Positions 57,961 to 64,000 of a stretch of 64,000 nucleotides of DNA are shown here, in pieces. Origin of the DNA: Ampelocalamus luodianensis (lineage: Eukaryota > Streptophyta > Magnoliopsida > Poales > Poaceae); the NCBI GenBank assembly GCA_036346255.1, contig CM070635.1, positions 42,993,715-43,057,714 of the forward strand. Direction: 5' to 3'. Position numbers and translations under genes: made by a program. The notes under the pieces are model-generated. The model was not told the origin of the DNA. It did not search any database and worked only from the letters and a program-made list of their open reading frames with translations. Every line of letters begins with the position of its first letter. The first letter of the stretch is position 1.

Positions 57961-59440
57961 CGGTTTCCTAAAGAAATAAAGTAAATAGAATCGAACTTCT
58001 GGTGCGCCATATTGTTGTAGTCGACCGTAGATGGGTGGACCCCAACCTAGAGCACAGAGAGAAAGAAATGTGTGAGGTCCAAATCTCCCACACATACAAT
58101 TTCATTTCCTGTTTTATTGCGCTGAGAATCCATATATCTTTTCGTTCTTTTCTTTCTTTACGCACAATCCAGTTTTCCTTGGAGATTTTTCCTTGTATTT
58201 TGGTTTAAAGATTTTATCCTTCCGGCTAATACCAACCGAATTAAACTAACCTCATGCCAATTTCCAAACAATCAAAATTGATCTCCTGGTTGGAAACGTG
58301 TGCAACATGAACTTCTGCTGCATACATGCCAAACCACCCAAAATATGAACCAATTTGGTTAGGGACTCGGTCTCCTACACGCCGCATGCATTGTTTGTCC
58401 ATGCTCTGCTCAACCTCCTGGCTCTCAAGCGCCACACCCATACACATGATAGCTTGATGCATTGCATCCTTCTCTTCTTTCTTCTAAAAAATTCTAAAAT
58501 TAATTCATGCGAAACAATTTATACATAAGAATTAAGTTCATTAGCTGGGATAATAGTCTTGGCCGCATCAGGAAGATAGGATCATCTTTTCTATTGTTGA
58601 TTGAAGCAAGGTGGTTCTGTCAGCTGCTAAACCATGCAGTACACCACCACACTGAGGATGTGTGCATATGCATATGGTCTGATCCGGCCGCTCCCAGTGT
58701 AAATGTGCCCTCTGGTTTGCGACTGTTCAGAGGTTAAAACTCCTTAAATGCCTTAACTCCACCATGCAGTCAGACTCTACAGTGCAGGTATTATATCATA
58801 TGTCCCCTGTCAGTGACTCAGTGATAACACAGTACACACAGAGGGAGATTTTTTTTTCTACCATAGCTAGCTGTGTGCTCCAAGCAATATGAAATATGAA
58901 TAATGCATGGCCCTAGGGCAGCACAAGAGCAAGGACACCAAATTCCAAATCTTGGGCCGCGCATTTAACTCAACCACCCCCCCACTGGCTGCCCCCTCGT
59001 CATTTCTAGGGTTTCACGGCCTCTCATCGCGCCCACCCGTCATGATCATGATGGACGGCTGCGATGGCGCCCCAAGTCTCCACACCAGCGATCACAGCTG
59101 TAGGTCCGACCCTCTGCCGCCGCGTTCTTTGTCACCATTCATTCCTCCATTTATGGTTGTTTAATGCCTTCTCTTTTTTCCACGTGGTTTTGCTTGTAGC
59201 CGTTCGAATGTGTCGATTTTCGTGTCCGGTGCCGCTGACAGGTGGGCACATGCGGTACTACGGTTGCGGCATGGTCCACTTGTCGGCGACTATGTAAGTG
59301 CATGTCTCGTTCAATAAATGCATGCTGAGTATTTTCTTCTGAACAATTCGGTGACTTCAAAAAATTTAGGTGATGATGTGTGTAGCAGTAATCATTTCAC
59401 ATATCATGACCACTCACTGGACCATCTCACTTGTGCGCTT
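57961..59440. other. intergenic region upstream of MIR166
   Basis: No protein gene is supported. The last several hundred bases should contain the distal promoter of the MIR166 transcript. Confidence 0.4.
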
Positions 59441-59445
59441 GTGTC

Positions 59446-59453
59446 TATACATA
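59446..59453 (+). promoter_or_regulatory. TATA-like box of the MIR166 transcript
   Basis: TATACATA stands about 107 bases upstream of the miR166 star sequence, a plausible position for the core promoter of a short-leader primary transcript. This assignment is inference from position and sequence only. Confidence 0.4.
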
Positions 59454-59539
59454 CCCATGCTCCTCACCCATAGCTTCTTGCAAAGGATGAGATGTGAGGA
59501 TGAGAAACAGAGAAGAGGGAGGTGAGAAGGATATGAAAC

Positions 59540-59680
59540 TATTTGCTTGAGTGGAATGTTGTCTGGTTCAAGGCCTTGCTTGTCATTTGAGGATGATTTA
59601 TCACATGATTTATCATTTTCTCTAATCTACGGGATCTCGGACCAGGCTTCATTCCCCTCAGAGATAGCTTCAAATATGAG
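59540..59680 (+). ncRNA. MIR166: microRNA 166 precursor hairpin
   Basis: The 3' arm contains an exact 21-base miR166 at 59637-59657 (starting TCGGACCAGG, ending ATTCCCC). The 5' arm contains the matching star strand at 59553-59573 (starting GGAATGTTGT, ending TTCAAGG). The two pair with the two-base 3' overhang expected after Dicer-like 1 cutting, and the flanks continue the stem (TGAG before the star, CTCA after the miRNA). A loop of about 60 bases lies between them. miR166 guides cleavage of class III HD-ZIP transcription factor mRNAs and so sets leaf polarity, meristem and vascular patterning. No second miR166 copy was found nearby. The exact paralogue letter cannot be told. Confidence 0.95.
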
Positions 59681-59699
59681 ATCTAGAAACTATTCTTTT

Positions 59700-62120
59700 G
59701 AGATATTATTGAGGATTTTTTCCCCATGTGATGCTTGTTTTTGGTTAGGTGTAGAGTTTGGTAGTACTTTCTCTCCCTTTTCTTGCATTTCACTGCGTTT
59801 TATTTGTTTGTTTGTGGATAACCGAGGAAGTTCTTACACATGACTGCATTTTTTTTGTTTGTTTGTTGAGAACCGAGGAAGTCGGAAGATTGGTGTAATG
59901 ATGGCTTCTTTGACTCCTCTTTTCTCTGCCTCTCTGGCAGGTGCTGGAAAGTTTTCATCATTACCTTTTGATTGGGAGGATCTTGTCTCTCTCTCTATCT
60001 CTGCCTGTCTGTCCTCTCTCTCCCATCTTCTCGCTTTGCTTCTCTCTTTCGATTTTCTTCTTTTACATTCTTTTTATGCATGAGAGATGTACTGATCTTG
60101 TTAACCAAGTTGGTGCAAACTTATTTATCTGGATCTGATTATTCTTGCTTTCGGAAATTTCTCTGTTCTAGGTAGGAGGATAGTTTAATTTTTTGGTGCT
60201 GGCTCTTCAAAGTTGGAGCGTCTAGTTCTCAGGACTAGATGCAGTATACATTTGTGGATATTTTGTTCAGTAATATAGGAGCAGAGGTGTATATATATAT
60301 GTTTTTTCAGTACAAAGTTTCTATATTTCTCGAGCTAACATCGATCCATGTAGTGCTCTTGTGTTTGTTCTTCTCAGTTGTAATATATCATTGGAATCTC
60401 AGTGTGTTTTAGAAGCTGTGAAGCACATTTTCTCTTGTAGATTTGAGTAGTTCAATCTATCTTTTGGCTTCAATTAGAATGTATGGAGACTTTGAAATAG
60501 AGAGGAAGCGTATCAAAGAAGAAATATGAGAAGATTATTGTACTGCTTTGTGTTACTGTATATATATTTTTTAGCTAGCAAGATTGTTTGCTGAACACTT
60601 GATACTTCGTTTGAGCAAAGGCAAACTGTGTATGGTACTATGCTAGTAGTAGTTATTAGTCCTGTGTGTAATCTGTATTTTCTTCCTGTATGTACCCTTC
60701 TGTTCCTGTGAACACGTATTTCATATATTAATTTGCTATAGTTTTCGTCCAATCTATGTTTGACGCAATGCTCTCTCCTAGCTAGGGTTTTGGCATGTCA
60801 TGATCTTACAGAAGTCCTGAGAAACCTTTTCCAATTAATTTTCAATTTCATGCTGAGTGATTCTGCATCTGTGCTTATTTAATTATTGGTTCTTGTTTCC
60901 TGTTCTTCAGTTTTCTTCACATTGATCGATCCTGATCATTGGCTCAAGTTGATCTCAAGACATCTTCCTAGGTTACTTCTATATAGAGAGATGAAATCCA
61001 GCGAACCTTTCATCTGTCATAACACCACATATTGTTGGCGGAATCTTGGAATCAATTTGTACAGATATGCATGGGTTGCCCCGGTGAAGTTTCAAGTTCC
61101 ACGCGACCACGACCGAAAAATGACATCTTGCCCAGACAAAACAAGGATGCTTGCAGCTTGCTTAGGCTTTGAAAAATTCCTGACTCCACCACTGCAGCTA
61201 TGTATGTGTAGTCATGAGTCATGATTCATGCACAACTACCTTTGGCTGGGATATATAATTTGTGTTGCATGTCAGCATGTAAAAGTCATCCTTAACATCT
61301 GCAGTAGCACATGGCTGAAAAAGAAGCCAAATTAGATGATATTGTTCGATTTGATCCACAATATGGTAGTTTTGTCTGTTTTTCAATACTCTTTCTCCAC
61401 GAATCTAAGATGTAGTTCTGAAATTATTAATATTAGCACCCACCAAAATGTTCTCGGAAAATAATGTAGGGTGCATATATATAGCAAGACGTTGCATGAT
61501 ACCTAGAATGCTACCTTCCCCGTATTACTAACGTCGGGCACTTCGTCTCTCTTTTTTTGTTCCTAGTTGTAGCTTTGTAGGGTTGAACAATCCATTGACT
61601 ATAACCTTTGCCCATATCCTAATGTTCTTTTTGACAATTAACTAGCTAGCCCTGCGCTAAGTGCATAGATATCTTTGCCAATTAAGTTTGAAGAGTTGAA
61701 CATATATGCATGTAAAGTTCAACCTTGCAAAGATCATCTGTACTCTGAAATTACTACTAATTACTTCATTAGCAAATAACCTTTACTTGGCAATTGCCGC
61801 TAGTTTGTTACAGAAGTGAGTTCACGAGCCCGGTGGTTAATTGCCATTTTGCCAAATTGCAGCCAAAGAAAAAAAAAAGCATGCATAAAATTACAGCGTC
61901 CGTCAAGCTTACATTACTGGGATCAGTATATCACCGTATCAGCTTCTGGTCAACAGTATATTTGAGGAAATTCCACAAGCGTAAGTTTCACTATACGTAT
62001 GAGAAACACGCGCGGCATATATATGTACGTACTTGTGCATATAAACTGCTGCTGCATTTTATACTAGTATCCTGCTGCTAGTAGTACCCCATGGGAGTTG
62101 CAGACTTGCAGTAGCTAGGA
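59700..62120. other. region downstream of the MIR166 hairpin
   Basis: The first part may belong to the MIR166 primary transcript. It holds a local near-duplication of TTTGTTTGTTTG...AACCGAGGAAGT (about 59795-59835 and 59848-59882). No protein gene is supported; the 112-residue frame at 60886-61224 has no recognisable domain. Confidence 0.45.
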
Positions 62121-62125
62121 GCGGA

Positions 62126-62157
62126 TGTGTGAGTGAGTGAGTGAGTGAGTGAGTGAG
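62126..62157 (+). repeat. GTGA microsatellite
   Basis: A tandem GAGT/GTGA tract of about eight units lies in otherwise unremarkable intergenic DNA. It would be a likely length-variable marker. Confidence 0.85.
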
Positions 62158-62159
62158 TC

Positions 62160-63388
62160 AGTAGCCACGACGACCTGTGCGAGGAAAAAGAGGAGTCACC
62201 ATGCAGCATTGATGGCCCGGCCCTGGGCGCAGGCCTGCACCAATGCAAGAAGCAGGGAGCCATAAAGGCGCGAATTCAATTTTTGCGCTGTGCCCTAATT
62301 TACCTCGATTCCCCTCCCCGTTCTCGAGAAGAGCACCCCGGCAAGGACAGTGCCCTGGTGGTTTTGTGGGCCCTCCCTCACTCACAAGTTAGCTTAGGCA
62401 ACAACGGAACGTGGGTTTTCTGAGTATGGTACATCCGTACATGTATTATTACCGTGGTCGGATATGCCTCGAGATTGATTCAAACTTTTAAAAATTCAAA
62501 ACACCGTCTCAACTTTTAATAATTGAATGCCCCTTGTGTGAACCCTGAGTCACTTTTAAGGGTTAAGAGCATGTACTATACATGTGTTTTTGCATTTTTG
62601 TTGGTCTATGTGAACGAAAGTTTGTTCTGAACAATCAATTTATAGTCGGGTAGCATATATTTGTTGTGGCTTTTGGTTTCACCATTGCGAATTTGTTAAA
62701 AAGAACCTTGGGGTGGTCGCACTTGCGCACTTTGCATATATAGTTTGTTCAATGGAAAAACTCACGGTATTACTCCGTAGCCAAATGATCCGAAGTCGTT
62801 ATCTGCACTACGGGTCGATACATCCTAGTTCTACCACATATGCATGAAGAGAACAAGGAACAGATGAAGAGAACTGCATGCAGCACCATAGAAGTGCATT
62901 TTGCTACCTTTGGCATCTAATGTTGTCGGTTCTTTGTGAACGGCCGTATAAATACTGCCCAAGAAATGAAGCACTATAGAGAAGAAAAACCACGCACCAT
63001 TCTCAGCTCTCGTGAAATGTTGGAGTTACAGGCAGGTTACGCTTTGGATGATTCTGGTGTCCAAGGTTGAAGAAGACCAACAGGGGTGTACGCGCGTGTG
63101 GAAATAACGCGAGAAGCAGGCTGCTAGCATCTAGATCGACTAGTCCTGGAGACTTTTCACGACACGCATCGAGATCAAACGGTGACAAAGTCATTCACCG
63201 GTTTGTTTAGGGTGGATATCCACCGAAAAGTCAATCTCTTCAACAATCACAATTTCGTGAAATATCATGAAATGTATCACTAACATATGAGACCACACGT
63301 CACTCAGATATCAAGTGGTATGTTAGGCAACCGTAAAGTTTGGAATGGATTTAATTTATAGGTTTTTTCTTAATCCGGGGGTGGCCGT
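62160..63388. other. intergenic, promoter-like motif only
   Basis: GTATAAATACTGCC at about 62946-62959 looks like a TATA box, and a CTCAGCTCTCGTG leader-like stretch follows. The ATG after it opens only a short frame. I see no gene. Confidence 0.35.
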
Positions 63389-63389
63389 A

Positions 63390-63540
63390 GGGGTGGGCAT
63401 ATTTACACAGAACCGAACCACAAAAAAAAAAAAAACCAAATTTGTGGTTTATTTGGTATACGGTATTTGGTGTGGTAGATTTTTTTTGTTTTTTGTTATT
63501 CGGTAGTCAGTGTATAGTGCAGTTTCTAGGTCCAAGAAAC
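63390..63540 (+). mobile_element. possible hAT-type end
   Basis: TAGGGGTGGGCATATTTACACAGAACCGAACC resembles the left end of many plant hAT elements (TAGGGGTGGGCA followed by CCGAACCGAA). No matching right end was found before the window closes, so this may be a truncated copy. The quoted phrase starts at 63390. Confidence 0.35.
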
Positions 63541-64000
63541 CGAGTTAGCGAAAAATATTGAAATATTAGTAAGGCAAAATTGGCTACAGGATACTGAAAT
63601 TTTATATACTTAGCTAGCAGACACCCAAAAAACATGGCTATACAAGAAGACACTCAAATTTTATGGATATTGGCTCTCAGACACTGAGGCGAGTATTTTA
63701 TTATTATCCGTTGTTTCGGAGAGAGAAACACTTCAAAATGACATTTATACCCTCTCCCCTCTATAACGACTGGGGCCGCGTAAAGGAAATAGAGCTGAAC
63801 TTCAGAGAGAAAACAGAGGAGGTGGTGGTCGGTTATGGATGACGGCGCCTCGCCGCCGGCGCGGGAGTCGCGAGCGGCAGCCAAAATGGGTTGGAGGGGT
63901 CCCGAGGAGGCGATAAGAGGCGGCGTCATGGTCTAGGATGCACGGCGGCGGCTCTAACGGCAAGCTAGGCGGCGGCAGATGCACGACAACACGAGCGACA
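63541..64000. other. window end, nothing assigned
   Basis: The last 200 bases become GC-rich with GGCGGCGG tracts. A 91-residue minus-strand frame (63929-63654) has no recognisable domain. A gene could begin beyond the window, but nothing here supports one. Confidence 0.35.

Noticed and set aside
1..64000. CRISPR array, bacterial operon, phage or viral cassette
   Set aside because: Repeats in the window are LTRs, MITEs, mini- and microsatellites. None has the regular repeat-spacer pattern, and genes are split by introns.
1..64000. tRNA or rRNA genes
   Set aside because: No cloverleaf-compatible sequence or rRNA core was recognised. The only tRNA-like signals are LTR primer-binding sites and the SINE candidate.

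Overview
This window is nuclear DNA of a higher plant, almost certainly a grass (Poaceae). It has split genes with GT-AG introns, a very GC-rich first exon in one gene, a MIR166 hairpin, Stowaway- and Harbinger/Tourist-type MITEs, an Au-like SINE tail, solo LTRs and nested LTR retrotransposons. I cannot name the species from sequence alone. There is no bacterial-style operon, CRISPR array or phage module.

Four host genes can be supported. (1) A three-exon minus-strand gene (17124-14755) encodes a 505-residue DUF604/GT31 fringe-like glycosyltransferase. (2) An eight-exon plus-strand gene (36715-43982, with a probable leader exon near 33.6-33.9 kb) encodes a 755-residue sphingoid long-chain-base kinase. 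(3) A two-exon minus-strand gene (45705-45292) encodes a 97-residue secreted defensin-like peptide. (4) A MIR166 precursor lies on the plus strand at about 59.54-59.68 kb. In the three protein genes the phases agree at every proposed junction, so each reads through from start to stop.

Most of the remainder is transposon-derived. A copia fragment (RT, integrase, protease, gag) occupies 1-2.9 kb on the minus strand. A 5'-truncated LINE lies at 3.4-5.2 kb, a solo LTR with a 5-bp target duplication at 8736-9168, and a copia element at 10353-14222 that has both LTRs, a primer-binding site and a target duplication but no reverse transcriptase. From 19848 to 33328 there is a hAT element split by a gypsy-type LTR element with 2.2-2.5 kb LTRs. 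The hAT segment flanking the retrotransposon is present twice, which points to recombination rather than simple nesting. The hAT right end lies only a few hundred bases upstream of the kinase gene. A third, 5'-truncated copia (46176-49092) lies upstream of the defensin-like gene, between two copies of a roughly 330-bp direct repeat. From 49.6 to 64 kb the sequence is a fragment of a TTF-type hAT transposase, MITEs, low-complexity DNA and the MIR166 locus.

The host genes do not form a pathway. The most interesting observations are four short upstream ORFs packed just before the kinase start codon, the duplicated hAT/gypsy structure, and the truncated copia whose LTR points at the defensin-like gene. 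I found no convincing undescribed molecular system; the novelty is structural.
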